Source: Ventosimonas gracilis
GTDB taxonomy: Bacteria > Pseudomonadota > Gammaproteobacteria > Pseudomonadales > Pseudomonadaceae
DNA length: 43,527 bases
Reading direction: 5' to 3'
NCBI RefSeq assembly: GCF_001580025.1
Contig: NZ_LSZO01000124.1
Coordinates: forward strand, 1-43,527
Shown piece after piece: positions 1 through 7,716 of the stretch (positions are counted from its first letter, which is position 1; the number at the start of each line of letters is the position of its first letter). The translations under genes were made by a program, and so were the position numbers. The notes beneath the pieces are model-generated. The model was not told the origin of the DNA. It searched no databases and worked only from the letters and a program-made list of their open reading frames with translations.

Positions 1-65
1 TCAATCATCGACATGAAAACATCTATCTGGCCTTGCTAAAATTACTGCGTGAACAGCCGCTTTGA
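1..65 (+). CDS. transposase C-terminal fragment
   Basis: The frame starting at base 3 encodes 20 residues (NHRHENIYLALLKLLREQPL) and stops with TGA at 63-65, five bases before the terminal repeat. An Asn-His-Arg-rich stretch followed by a short Leu-rich helix resembles the C-termini I recall from IS1595/IS1016-type transposases. The rest of the protein lies outside the window. Family assignment is tentative; transposase identity is supported by the flanking terminal repeat. Confidence 0.7.
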   Translation, partial: NHRHENIYLALLKLLREQPL

Positions 66-69
66 TCGC

Positions 70-87
70 GTTTGCTTCCTAAGACCC
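70..87 (+). repeat. IS terminal inverted repeat (right end)
   Basis: This 18-bp sequence is the perfect reverse complement of 43448-43465. The match stops at the same base in both copies, so it defines the IS tip (GGG at the outer end). Host DNA starts at 88. Confidence 0.9.
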
Positions 88-88
88 T

Positions 89-370
89 TCAGTAAAAACC
101 TGCGGGCAGTTTTTGCAGCTTGGGCGGAATGGGGAAGTCGGTTGAGTTCGAGGCAAAAAAATGGCTTTGCCCATCCAGACGCAGCGGCAATCCTTGTTGA
201 TAAGCAGGGATAACGGTATCGAGGCTGCGCTGCATTTCCTCGGACATTAACTGCTCTTCGATGGAGTGCACCAGCAACACAATGGATAGCGAAAACAGTC
301 CGCTAATTAGCGCCGTCATCAGCACAAAGGCAATCAGGATACGGCGGGCAAAGGGTTGTTTGGAGAGCAT
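89..370 (-). pseudogene. sensor histidine kinase, N-terminal fragment cut off at the IS
   Basis: Only 93 residues remain. They comprise a basic N-terminus, one transmembrane helix (about residues 11-36) and the beginning of a periplasmic sensor region. The HAMP, dimerisation and ATPase domains expected of a histidine kinase are absent. The start codon overlaps the stop of the response regulator by one base, the usual arrangement of a two-component operon. The stop TGA lies at 89-91, one base outside the IS tip, so it belongs to host DNA. The original frame across the junction therefore cannot be reconstructed: either the gene was already frameshifted or bases were lost on insertion. The regulator probably lacks its cognate kinase unless the rest persists elsewhere. 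Confidence 0.8.
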
Positions 371-1035
371 TATTCAGTCAGTTGATAACCAATGCCGTGC
401 ACCGTATGCAGCAGCGGTCTGGCAAAGGGTTTGTCGAGGGTTTTGCGCAGTTGGTGAATATGGCTGCGCAGGCTGTCGCTGTCTGGGCAGTCATCGCCCC
501 ACAGGCTTTCTTCGAGCACTTCGCGGCGCACTACGGCCGGGCTTTTTTGCATCAGGATGGCGAGCAGTTTCAGCCCCAAGGGGTTGAGTTTGAGCGTCTG
601 CCCGCTGCGGGTGACATCCAGAGTATCCAGGTCATAGCAGAGATCGCCCACTTGCAACAGCCGCCCGCGCCGCTGACTGCGCCGCAAGATGGCGTGAATG
701 CGGGCGACCAGTTCGGCCAGCGCAAAGGGTTTGACCAGATAGTCGTCGGCTCCGGCGTTTAAGCCTTGCAAGCGGTCATCGAGCGTATCGCGGGCGGTCA
801 GCATCAGGATGGGCACTTCATTGCGCGCGTCGATACGCAGGCGCTGGCAAAGCTGATAGCCGTCGATGCCAGGCAGCATGATATCCAGCACAATCAAGTC
901 GTAATGCTGACTGGCGGCCAGATGCAGGCCGGATAGGCCGTCCTGCGCACAATCGACGGTAAAGCCTTTGAGCTGCAAATAGTCAAGCAGATTGGCGAGG
1001 ATGTCACGGTTATCTTCGATAACGAGTAAACGCAT
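370..1035 (-). CDS. OmpR/PhoB-family response regulator
   Basis: A 221-residue transcription factor. The N-terminal receiver domain (about 1-115) has the acidic pocket IEDN (7-9), the phospho-acceptor Asp51 in LIVLDIMLPG, the switch Thr in MLTAR and the conserved Lys in GADDYLVKPF. A C-terminal winged-helix DNA-binding domain (about 125-221) ends in the typical VHGIGYQL. It is most like the ColR/QseB/PfeR group, but I cannot name the exact orthologue. It is the first gene of an operon with the truncated kinase and is divergent from the LTA-synthase-like gene, suggesting envelope-related control (inference). With the kinase broken, it may be constitutive or cross-phosphorylated. Confidence 0.93.
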   Translation of the reverse strand: MRLLVIEDNRDILANLLDYLQLKGFTVDCAQDGLSGLHLAASQHYDLIVLDIMLPGIDGYQLCQRLRIDARNEVPILMLTARDTLDDRLQGLNAGADDYLVKPFALAELVARIHAILRRSQRRGRLLQVGDLCYDLDTLDVTRSGQTLKLNPLGLKLLAILMQKSPAVVRREVLEESLWGDDCPDSDSLRSHIHQLRKTLDKPFARPLLHTVHGIGYQLTE

Positions 1036-1131
1036 AACCCATTCCTTGACGATTTTTTCATTCGGCCATCACGGGGCGCTAACGGTGCTGCGAACAGACT
1101 GGCAGCAGTGTATTCCTTGAGTGAATGAAAA

Positions 1132-3120
1132 ATGTCAAAGTTTCGTTATGCACAACCTGCCTACCTTGCTGTACTGCTTGGCGTTTGGCTTTTGTTGTTT
1201 TTGGCAACGCGCACGCTGTTGCTCGCCACAGATTTTGCCGGCACCGGTATTCATTTAAGCGAACTCCCCAAGCTTTACGGCACGGGGCTTTTTTATGACC
1301 TGGTGTTTTTGCTCTACGTCAGTTTGCCGCTTTCGCTTTATTTGTTGTTTTGCCCCAAAAAGTTATGGCACACGCGTTTTCATCGATGGTTTTTGCTGGC
1401 ACTGGCGACGTTAAGTTTCTTTGTCATGTTATTTACCGCCACCGCCGAATGGCTGTTTTGGGATGAATTTGGCGTGCGCTTTAACTTTATTGCAGTGGAT
1501 TATTTGGTGTATTCCAAAGAAGTGGTGGATAACATCATGCAGTCCTACCCGATTGTGCCGCTGCTTTCGTTATTGGCGCTGCTCGCCGTTTTACTCACTT
1601 GGCTGTTAAGGCCATTGCTGCGTCGTGCATTGGCTGCGCCGTTATTGCCAAAAAGCGGCGCGTTTTTCGCCCTGTTGGTGCTGGCGCTATTGAACGGCGC
1701 GGTTCTGTTTGGCGTAGGGCAGGATTTCCCACGTGCCAGTGGCGGTAACAGTTATCTGAGGGAACTTTCCAGCAACGGGCCTTATCAGTTCTTTGCCGCC
1801 TTTCGCAATAATGAACTGGATTATCGTGGCCTCTACACAACGTTGGATGATGTGCAAGTCGCCAAGCTGCTGCGCGAACAGGTCGCTCCAAAGGGCGTGC
1901 GTTTTATCGGCACCGATCCGCTTTCCATCCGCCGTGTGGTGGAAAACCCCGGTGCAGAGAAACATCTGAATATCGTGCTGGTCACAGTCGAGAGCCTAAG
2001 CGCCAAGTATTTGGGCAGTTTTGGCGATAAGCGCGGATTGACCCCCAATCTTGACGAACTGCGCCAGCAGAGCCTGTTTTTTACCCATTTTTACGCCACC
2101 GGCACGAGCACCGACCGTGGCTTGGAAGCGGTCACTTTATCCATACCGCCCACGCCTGGGCGTTCCATCGTCAAACGGATTGGCCGTGAAACCGGCTACG
2201 CGAGTTTGGGGCAGCAACTGGCCGCGCGGGGTTATGACAGCGTGTTTCTCTACGGCGGGCGCGGTTATTTCGACAATATGAATGCTTTTTTCAGCGGCAA
2301 CGGCTACCGCATTGTTGACCAAAGCAGTGTGCCAGAAAGCCAAATAAGCTTTAAAAATGCTTGGGGAATGGCCGATGAAGACCTCTACCAGCAGGCGCTG
2401 AAAGTCGCTGATGAGGATTATCAGGCCGCCAAGCCGTTCTTTTTCCACATCATGACCACCTCCAACCATCGCCCCTACAGTTATCCCGACGGACGTATCG
2501 ACATCGCCTCCGGCAGCGGGCGCGAGGGCGCGGTCAAATACACCGACTACGCCATTGGCGAGTTTGTTAAAGCGGCGCAGCAAAAGCCGTGGTTTGACGA
2601 CACGCTGTTTGTGTTTCTCGCCGACCACTGCGCCGGCAGCGCGGGCAGGCAGGATTTACCGGTCGAGAACTATCACATTCCGCTATTTATCTACGCCCCC
2701 AAGCATGTGGCCGCACGGGAATTTAGCGGGGTTTCCAGCCAAATAGACCTGGCGCCTACGCTGCTTGGCTTGCTGAATATGGATTATGTCTCGACCTTTT
2801 TTGGCCGTGACCTGCTGCGTGAAAGCACCTTGCCCGGGCGGGCGCTGATTGGCAATTATCAGCACCTTGGCCTGTTCGATGGCGAAAATCTAGCCATCCT
2901 GAGTCCCGGCAAAGGCATGCGCCGCCACAATGAAGCGCTCGCCGCCAGCGTTGAAGTCAAAGTCGATACAAAAGACCCACTGATACAGCGTGCTATTGCT
3001 TGGTATCAGGGCGCAAGTTATGCCTTCTCGCATCGACTGCTGGCTTGGCAGGCCGATAACCTGCCGCACCCGCAGAACGCCGCTTTGCAGCATCCTCAAC
3101 AGGTAGCGCTTAGGCCATGA
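1132..3120 (+). CDS. LTA-synthase-like membrane sulfatase/phosphotransferase
   Basis: A 662-residue protein with five hydrophobic segments in the first 200 residues and a large periplasmic alkaline-phosphatase-superfamily domain. Catalytic-site landmarks are NIVLVTVESLSAKYLG (metal-binding Glu), the nucleophile region ATGTSTDRGLEAV (Thr), the HIMTTSNHRPY block and VFLADHCAG (Asp-His metal ligands). This is the LtaS/MdoB/OpgB-like fold, which moves glycerophosphate or phosphoethanolamine onto envelope glycans or lipids; in Gram-negatives the acceptor cannot be read from sequence. Its last four bases overlap the start of a PAP2 phosphatase gene (ATGA), so the two are translationally coupled and probably act on the same lipid or its diacylglycerol by-product. 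Confidence 0.88.
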   Translation: MSKFRYAQPAYLAVLLGVWLLLFLATRTLLLATDFAGTGIHLSELPKLYGTGLFYDLVFLLYVSLPLSLYLLFCPKKLWHTRFHRWFLLALATLSFFVMLFTATAEWLFWDEFGVRFNFIAVDYLVYSKEVVDNIMQSYPIVPLLSLLALLAVLLTWLLRPLLRRALAAPLLPKSGAFFALLVLALLNGAVLFGVGQDFPRASGGNSYLRELSSNGPYQFFAAFRNNELDYRGLYTTLDDVQVAKLLREQVAPKGVRFIGTDPLSIRRVVENPGAEKHLNIVLVTVESLSAKYLGSFGDKRGLTPNLDELRQQSLFFTHFYATGTSTDRGLEAVTLSIPPTPGRSIVKRIGRETGYASLGQQLAARGYDSVFLYGGRGYFDNMNAFFSGNGYRIVDQSSVPESQISFKNAWGMADEDLYQQALKVADEDYQAAKPFFFHIMTTSNHRPYSYPDGRIDIASGSGREGAVKYTDYAIGEFVKAAQQKPWFDDTLFVFLADHCAGSAGRQDLPVENYHIPLFIYAPKHVAAREFSGVSSQIDLAPTLLGLLNMDYVSTFFGRDLLRESTLPGRALIGNYQHLGLFDGENLAILSPGKGMRRHNEALAASVEVKVDTKDPLIQRAIAWYQGASYAFSHRLLAWQADNLPHPQNAALQHPQQVALRP

Positions 3121-3845
3121 CGCAGTCTCTATCGCGGTCATTCGATTTTCGCTTCGCGCTGGGTTTGCCATTGCTGATGATGGCGCTATTGGTCGTGTTT
3201 GAGCCGCACCGACTGGATTTTGCACTGGCGCACCTGTTTTATCAGCCCGGCGAAGGCTTTATTGGGCGGCACAGTTTTTTGCTGGAAAGCATTCTGCATA
3301 CCAAGGTCAAGCAGCTGCTGATCGGTTTTGGTCTGTGCGCTTTGGCGGGTTTTGTGCTAAGCCTTTTTATCGCTCGGCTTAAGCCTTGGCGCAGAGACTT
3401 AAGTTATTTGGTGCTGGCGCTTACCCTGTGCAGCAGCATCGTCACCCCGCTCAAAGCCGCTACCAATGTGCACTGCCCGTGGAGTTTGCAAGTTTTTGGC
3501 GGCGACCAGCAGTTTCGCCCATTGCTGGGTAAAACCATTGAGAGCAATAAACCCGGCCGCTGCTGGCCGGCTGGGCACGCCAGCGCCGGTTTTAGCTGGC
3601 TGGCGCTGTTTTCCCTGCTGCGTGACCGCTACCCGCGCAGCGCCCGCGTGGCCTTGGTGGGCGCACTGGCGCTAGGCAGCCTGCTGGCTTCAGGAAGGAT
3701 GATGCAAGGTGCACACTTTTTCTCGCACAGTCTGTGGACGCTGCTGCTCGACTGGGTGATTGGTGTGCTCGCCTACCGCTTGCTATTGTATCGTCCGCCC
3801 GCCGCTGCCGAACCGCTCGCGTCAGCGCCCACCTCGTCGTATTAA
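3117..3845 (+). CDS. PAP2-family membrane phosphatase
   Basis: A 242-residue integral membrane protein with about six helices. The phosphatase motifs are recognisable but divergent. The first motif is reduced to the region of KAATNVHCPW (Lys kept, the Arg-Pro replaced). The second is PAGHAS, with the catalytic His. The third is GRMMQGAHFFSH, with the second catalytic His. This layout matches the PAP2/LpxE-like proteins that dephosphorylate lipid A, undecaprenyl pyrophosphate or phosphatidylglycerol phosphate; the substrate is unknown. It is coupled to the preceding phosphotransferase by a 4-bp overlap. Its 3' end overlaps the convergent DUF1329 gene by 24 bp. Confidence 0.85.
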   Translation: MTQSLSRSFDFRFALGLPLLMMALLVVFEPHRLDFALAHLFYQPGEGFIGRHSFLLESILHTKVKQLLIGFGLCALAGFVLSLFIARLKPWRRDLSYLVLALTLCSSIVTPLKAATNVHCPWSLQVFGGDQQFRPLLGKTIESNKPGRCWPAGHASAGFSWLALFSLLRDRYPRSARVALVGALALGSLLASGRMMQGAHFFSHSLWTLLLDWVIGVLAYRLLLYRPPAAAEPLASAPTSSY

Positions 3846-5192
3846 AGCGGCTGAGGTGAAGTTGCTGTCGCTTGGGATTTTCTGTGTAAAGCTGATGACC
3901 TTGGGTTCTTCATCGGTCAGGTTAAGCGCCAGATAACGGCGCGATTGCAGGTCGTGGTAAACCTCCAGTGATGACCAAGTAGTCGGCAGGTTGTACAGAT
4001 TGGTCAGGTGCGCGATGGATACCCGCCACAGTTCGCCGCGCGAGTCATACTGGTCGGCAATGGCAATCTGCCAACTGTCTTCGTCCAAATAAAAGGTTCG
4101 CCGCGCATAGATATGCCGTGCGCCGGGTTTTAAGCGACCTTCCACCACCCAAACGCGGTGCAGCTCGTAGCGTACGTAGTCGGGATTGATATGGCCGGTT
4201 TGCAGGATGTCTTTGTATTTGAGTTTGCCACTGCCAATCTGGTAGTTGTTGTAGGTGATATAGACTTCCTGCTTGCCGACCAGCTCCCAGTCATAACGGT
4301 CGGGGGCACCGTTGTACATGTCGGTATCGTCGGCGGTGCGCAGACCTTCTGAGTCGATAATCGGCGTGTCGTAGGCAATATTGGGCGCACGCCGCACGCG
4401 GCGTTGTCCGGAGGTGTAAATCCAGGCATTGCGCGGTTCTTTGGTCTGGTCAATGGTTTCATGTACCAGTACCGCCCCACCTGCCAGCCTCGCCGGAGAT
4501 TTAACAAATATCATGTAATAAAACATCAGGTTGTTCAGTTCGGCAAAACTACTGTTCGGTTGGTAATACTTGAACAACACTTCGATCTGGCCGGTAGTCA
4601 GCGCAAAACGACCGTTGCGTTGCACTACTGCAGATGAAGTCTGTGCCGTCAGATAGGTGCCGCGATAGCGGGTGATGTGATTCCAAACCACTTCCACGCC
4701 GCTTTGTGGAATGGGAAAAGGCACGCCGCCATAAGCATCGACAAAGCCATTGCCATCATTGACCAGCTTTGCGGTGACGGCGTTTTTGGCGGTGTTGTCG
4801 TACAGCCACTGTGGTGCTGAACCGCTGCGCCGACTGGGGTAGATATTCATCTTGAAGGTTTCGGGGTAGGCGGCAAACAAGGCAAGCTGCCCGGCGGACA
4901 GGTAATCCTTAAATTGCTCCACATTGGCGGCGGTGATGGTAAACAGCGGCTGGTCTGCGGGGAACGGGTTAAGATAGTAGCCGCCTTCCTGATAGTCTTG
5001 TGGGGGCGCGGTAATGCCACCTTCCCAGCGCGGAATGCTGCCACTGGCATTGCCAGCACGCTCGGCACCTAATGGGGTTAAATCTTGCTCAAGCCTTGCG
5101 GCTTGTTGGGGGGAGACTGCTGCCTGTGTCTGTACCGCACATACCAGAGCCACGACGGCGGCAATTAATGTATTTGTAGTTGCGCTGTGCAT
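3822..5192 (-). CDS. DUF1329 exported protein
   Basis: From the chosen ATG at 5192 the product is 456 residues. An upstream in-frame ATG at 5228 would add 12 polar residues before the hydrophobic core. The 5192 start has GGA about eight bases upstream and gives a normal signal peptide ending around TQAAVS. The mature part is rich in Tyr, Trp and Arg. It carries features typical of the DUF1329 family: an N-terminal LTPLGAERAGN-type block and repeated WxYTSGQRRVRRAPNIAYD, ELVGKQEVYITYNNY and DSWQIAIADQYDSRGELWR blocks. Members are periplasmic or outer-membrane-associated with a LolA/LolB-like fold and are often found near hydrophobic-substrate or RND transport genes. The gene here stands alone, convergent with the PAP2 gene. 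Function is unknown. Confidence 0.85.
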   Translation of the reverse strand: MHSATTNTLIAAVVALVCAVQTQAAVSPQQAARLEQDLTPLGAERAGNASGSIPRWEGGITAPPQDYQEGGYYLNPFPADQPLFTITAANVEQFKDYLSAGQLALFAAYPETFKMNIYPSRRSGSAPQWLYDNTAKNAVTAKLVNDGNGFVDAYGGVPFPIPQSGVEVVWNHITRYRGTYLTAQTSSAVVQRNGRFALTTGQIEVLFKYYQPNSSFAELNNLMFYYMIFVKSPARLAGGAVLVHETIDQTKEPRNAWIYTSGQRRVRRAPNIAYDTPIIDSEGLRTADDTDMYNGAPDRYDWELVGKQEVYITYNNYQIGSGKLKYKDILQTGHINPDYVRYELHRVWVVEGRLKPGARHIYARRTFYLDEDSWQIAIADQYDSRGELWRVSIAHLTNLYNLPTTWSSLEVYHDLQSRRYLALNLTDEEPKVISFTQKIPSDSNFTSAALIRRGGR

Positions 5193-5324
5193 GGTTGATG
5201 TCCGAAAAGTGTCATTTATCCGGGGCAAGCTTTACGTCATTGATTGTCCTAGGATGATGGGAGGAATTGGTTAACTGAAGGCCGACAAGCCTAACACAGC
5301 CTTTAGTAGGCAGGCGAGGGGGGC

Positions 5325-5705
5325 TTAAGTAGCAACAAAGCCCAGCCACAGAGTAACCAATAGCGCCAAAAACCAAAGCACCGAGCGCAGCGCACCCCAA
5401 TTGGCCAGATACGCGCCGATATAGCCGATACGCAAAAGCAGCCAAGCCAGCATCCACAGAGTAAGCGTTTGCTCGCCTATCTGCCGATAGAGCAGCGCCC
5501 AGAGCACGGCAAGAAAATACAGCGGCAAGCCTTCAAACAGATTGTTCTGTGCAAAATGGGCGCGGGCGCGCCAGCCTTGTTGCTGTTCCAGCCAAGGACG
5601 CGGGTGGTTGTTATTAAAGCCTTTACCGCCTGCCTTGGCTATCAACGCGCAGACATAGGGTAAACAAGCTGCTATCAGCAGCAGTACAGCGGTGCGGTTC
5701 ATCAT
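5325..5705 (-). CDS. MAPEG-family membrane protein
   Basis: A 126-residue protein of four predicted helices. It contains the MAPEG hallmark of a polar loop with an Arg/Asn-rich stretch after helix 1 (NNNHPRPW) followed by RARAHFAQNNLFEGLPLY, similar to the glutathione-binding region of microsomal GST-like proteins. A strong AAGGAG-type ribosome site precedes the tandem ATG codons at 5705 and 5702. It is divergent from folM with about 100 bp between the starts. Family members in eukaryotes are glutathione or eicosanoid enzymes; the bacterial role is not established. Confidence 0.85.
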   Translation of the reverse strand: MMNRTAVLLLIAACLPYVCALIAKAGGKGFNNNHPRPWLEQQQGWRARAHFAQNNLFEGLPLYFLAVLWALLYRQIGEQTLTLWMLAWLLLRIGYIGAYLANWGALRSVLWFLALLVTLWLGFVAT

Positions 5706-5809
5706 TTATCTCCTTGCTCTATCAACTTAAGGACATTGTCGCGAGGCGGGGTTTTGTACTGCGTGCCATCTGGCGTTATTGTGCTGCTTTTGTTCGTATG
5801 GAAAACAGC

Positions 5810-6496
5810 ATGTCAGCGCCTGTTTTGATTAGCGGTACCAGTCGAAGGGTAGGGCGTGCGCTGGCGTTGCATTTGGCCGAAAGCGGGTTTTCTGTGCTTG
5901 CGGTTAATCGCCGCTCGCTTGCGGCTTCGCATCCTTGTATCGAGCAGGTCGAGGCCGACCTTTGTAGGCACGATGAGCGCGAGGCGCTGATAGGCTTTAT
6001 TCGCAGTCGTTACCAGGGCCTGCGCGGGATTATTCACAATGCTTCCGCTTGGCTGGATGACGATTTAGCCAGCCTTGAGCAAATGTATCGGCTGCATATC
6101 GAAGCGCCTTTTTATCTCAATCTGGAATTGGGCGAGCTACTGCTCAATGAACCGCGCGCCGACATCATCCATATCTGCGACGAGAGCGCCTCGCGCGGCA
6201 GCAAAAATCATATCGCTTATGCCGCAACCAAGGCGGCACTACTGAATATGAGCTTGTCCTTTGCAGAGCGTTATGCGCCTTCGGTGCGCGTTAATGCCAT
6301 TTCACCCGGGCTTTTGCTGTTTAAAGAAGGCAGCGATGCGGCCTATCAACAGCAAGCGCTGGCTAAAGCGGCGCTACGCTTTGAGCCGGGCGCTGCGCCT
6401 TTGTTGGAGGCGGTGGATTACCTGCTGCAAGCGAGCTACAGCACCGGCAGCAATATCGTGGTCAACGGCGGGCGGCATTTAAAGCAGTCGATATGA
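5810..6496 (+). CDS. folM: dihydromonapterin reductase FolM (SDR family)
   Basis: A 228-residue short-chain dehydrogenase. It has an N-terminal Rossmann fingerprint of the FolM type (ISGTSRRVGRALA), an NASAW block in place of the classical NNAG, and the catalytic YAATK with its upstream Ser. The C-terminal YSTGSNIVVNGGRHL resembles FolM and PTR1. FolM reduces dihydromonapterin to tetrahydromonapterin, the cofactor of phenylalanine hydroxylase in Pseudomonas, and has weak dihydrofolate reductase activity. The ATG at 5810 is preferred over upstream in-frame codons (5714, 5798) because it matches the family N-terminus and has GGA eight bases upstream. I would expect folE or phhA elsewhere in the genome. 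Confidence 0.85.
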   Translation: MSAPVLISGTSRRVGRALALHLAESGFSVLAVNRRSLAASHPCIEQVEADLCRHDEREALIGFIRSRYQGLRGIIHNASAWLDDDLASLEQMYRLHIEAPFYLNLELGELLLNEPRADIIHICDESASRGSKNHIAYAATKAALLNMSLSFAERYAPSVRVNAISPGLLLFKEGSDAAYQQQALAKAALRFEPGAAPLLEAVDYLLQASYSTGSNIVVNGGRHLKQSI

Positions 6497-6498
6497 TT

Positions 6499-6526
6499 TT
6501 GATGGCATTGAATGAAGCGGTAAGAT
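6499..6526 (+). promoter_or_regulatory. candidate sigma-70 promoter for the TRAP/GS cluster
   Basis: TTGATG at 6499-6504 and TAAGAT at 6521-6526 are separated by 16 bp in the 99-bp gap before the TRAP binding protein gene. It is the best -35/-10 pair seen there. No activator site is obvious. Confidence 0.4.
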
Positions 6527-6595
6527 ACCCTGCTGCAAACCGAGAAAACTCTGCCCATTCGGGCGTGAAGCACAACAACAAGGGAGTACAACAAA

Positions 6596-7645
6596 GTGAG
6601 CAATAGACGTGATTTTTTACGAAAAGCGGGCGTTGCTACCGTTGCCGGTGCTGGCGCGTTGGCCGCTCCGGCTATCGCCAAGGCACAAAATACCATCCGC
6701 TGGCGCTTTCAAACCTACGCTGGCGCGGCTTTGGGTGAGCACGTGACCAAGCCGATCATCGATGCCATCAACACTGCGGCCAAAGGCGAGCTGCATATCG
6801 ATTTGTACTACGCCGACCAGATTGTGCCGACCAGCGAGCTGTTCCGCGCACTGCAAGCGGGCACCATTGACGCGGTGCATTCGGATGATGACTCGATGGC
6901 ATCGCCAGCGGAAGTGGCTACCTTCGGCGGTTACTTCCCACTCGCCACCAAGCAGATTTTGGACGTGCCGGTACTGTTTAAGCAGTACGGTTTGGCCGAT
7001 ATTTGGCGCGAAGCCTACCGCAAAGTCGGTGGTGTGGTTTGGTTGGCGGCATCGGGGCAAGACCCTTGTCACTTCGTCACCAAAAAGCCGATTCGTTCGC
7101 TTGCCGACTTGCACGGACTGCGCCTTTATACCTTCCCCACTGCGGGTCGTTTTTTGGGCCAATTTGGCGTGGTGCCGGTAAGTATTCCTTATGAAGATGC
7201 GCAAGTGGCGGTACAGACCGGCGAGCTGGACGGCATGTGCTGGTGCGGCATTACCGAAAGCTACACCGTCGGTTGGGCGGATGTGACAGACCATTTCTTG
7301 ATTAACAATATTTCCGGTGCCTGGATTGGCTCGTTCTTTGTCAACGAGAAAAAATGGGCGGAGCTGCCGCCGCACTTAAAATCGCTACTGATGACCGCCA
7401 TTGAAGCGGGCAACAACTACCGCGACCAATGGTACTGGGGCGGTGAAGCCAAACTGCGCGCCGGTGGCGACAAGCTCAAATTAACCAGCGTGCCAATGGC
7501 CGAATGGAAGACGGTCGAAGATGCCGCCAAAACCTTCTGGAAGGAAATCGCCCAGCAAAGCGAAACCGCCGCCAAAGTCGTCAAAATTTTTGAAGACTAC
7601 AACGCGGTTATCGAAAAAGCCGGTGCGCCTTACGTATTTGGCTGA
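6596..7645 (+). CDS. TRAP transporter substrate-binding protein (DctP family), orphan
   Basis: A 349-residue periplasmic binding protein beginning with a GTG codon and an AGGGAG ribosome site. The N-terminus has a twin-arginine signal (NRRDFLRKAG, then an Ala-rich h-region and APAIAKA). The body follows the DctP fold, including the substrate-Arg region HGLRLYTFPTAGRFLGQFG and a QTGELDGMCW block. DctP proteins deliver carboxylate-bearing or similar ligands to DctQM membrane subunits. No dctQ or dctM is present in this window, so the permease must be encoded elsewhere or be absent. A hairpin-T4 structure follows at 7668-7693, then the GS-like gene. The context suggests a ligand related to the downstream pathway (inference). 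Confidence 0.88.
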   Translation: MSNRRDFLRKAGVATVAGAGALAAPAIAKAQNTIRWRFQTYAGAALGEHVTKPIIDAINTAAKGELHIDLYYADQIVPTSELFRALQAGTIDAVHSDDDSMASPAEVATFGGYFPLATKQILDVPVLFKQYGLADIWREAYRKVGGVVWLAASGQDPCHFVTKKPIRSLADLHGLRLYTFPTAGRFLGQFGVVPVSIPYEDAQVAVQTGELDGMCWCGITESYTVGWADVTDHFLINNISGAWIGSFFVNEKKWAELPPHLKSLLMTAIEAGNNYRDQWYWGGEAKLRAGGDKLKLTSVPMAEWKTVEDAAKTFWKEIAQQSETAAKVVKIFEDYNAVIEKAGAPYVFG

Positions 7646-7667
7646 AGATAATCCGTATGGCTCCGAT

Positions 7668-7693
7668 ACACCGGGCTTATGTCCGGTGTTTTT
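7668..7693 (+). terminator. intrinsic terminator/attenuator between dctP-like and GS-like genes
   Basis: A 7-bp perfect stem ACACCGG/CCGGTGT (7668-7674 and 7683-7689) with an 8-base loop is followed by four T. Partial termination here would give more binding protein than enzymes, a common arrangement for periplasmic receptors in operons. Confidence 0.55.
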
Positions 7694-7716
7694 AACTTCT
7701 TGATAACAAGTGCCTT

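Larger units (their letters stand above)
1..87 (+). mobile_element. 3' end of an insertion sequence (partial)
   Basis: The window opens inside an IS. A transposase C-terminus ends at 65, and an 18-bp terminal repeat, GTTTGCTTCCTAAGACCC, lies at 70-87. Its exact reverse complement occurs at 43448-43465, where another partial IS begins in the same orientation. This pairing identifies 87 as the IS edge. The transposase tail and the small-IS layout suggest the IS1595/IS1016 group, which is an inference from remembered family patterns. Confidence 0.85.
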
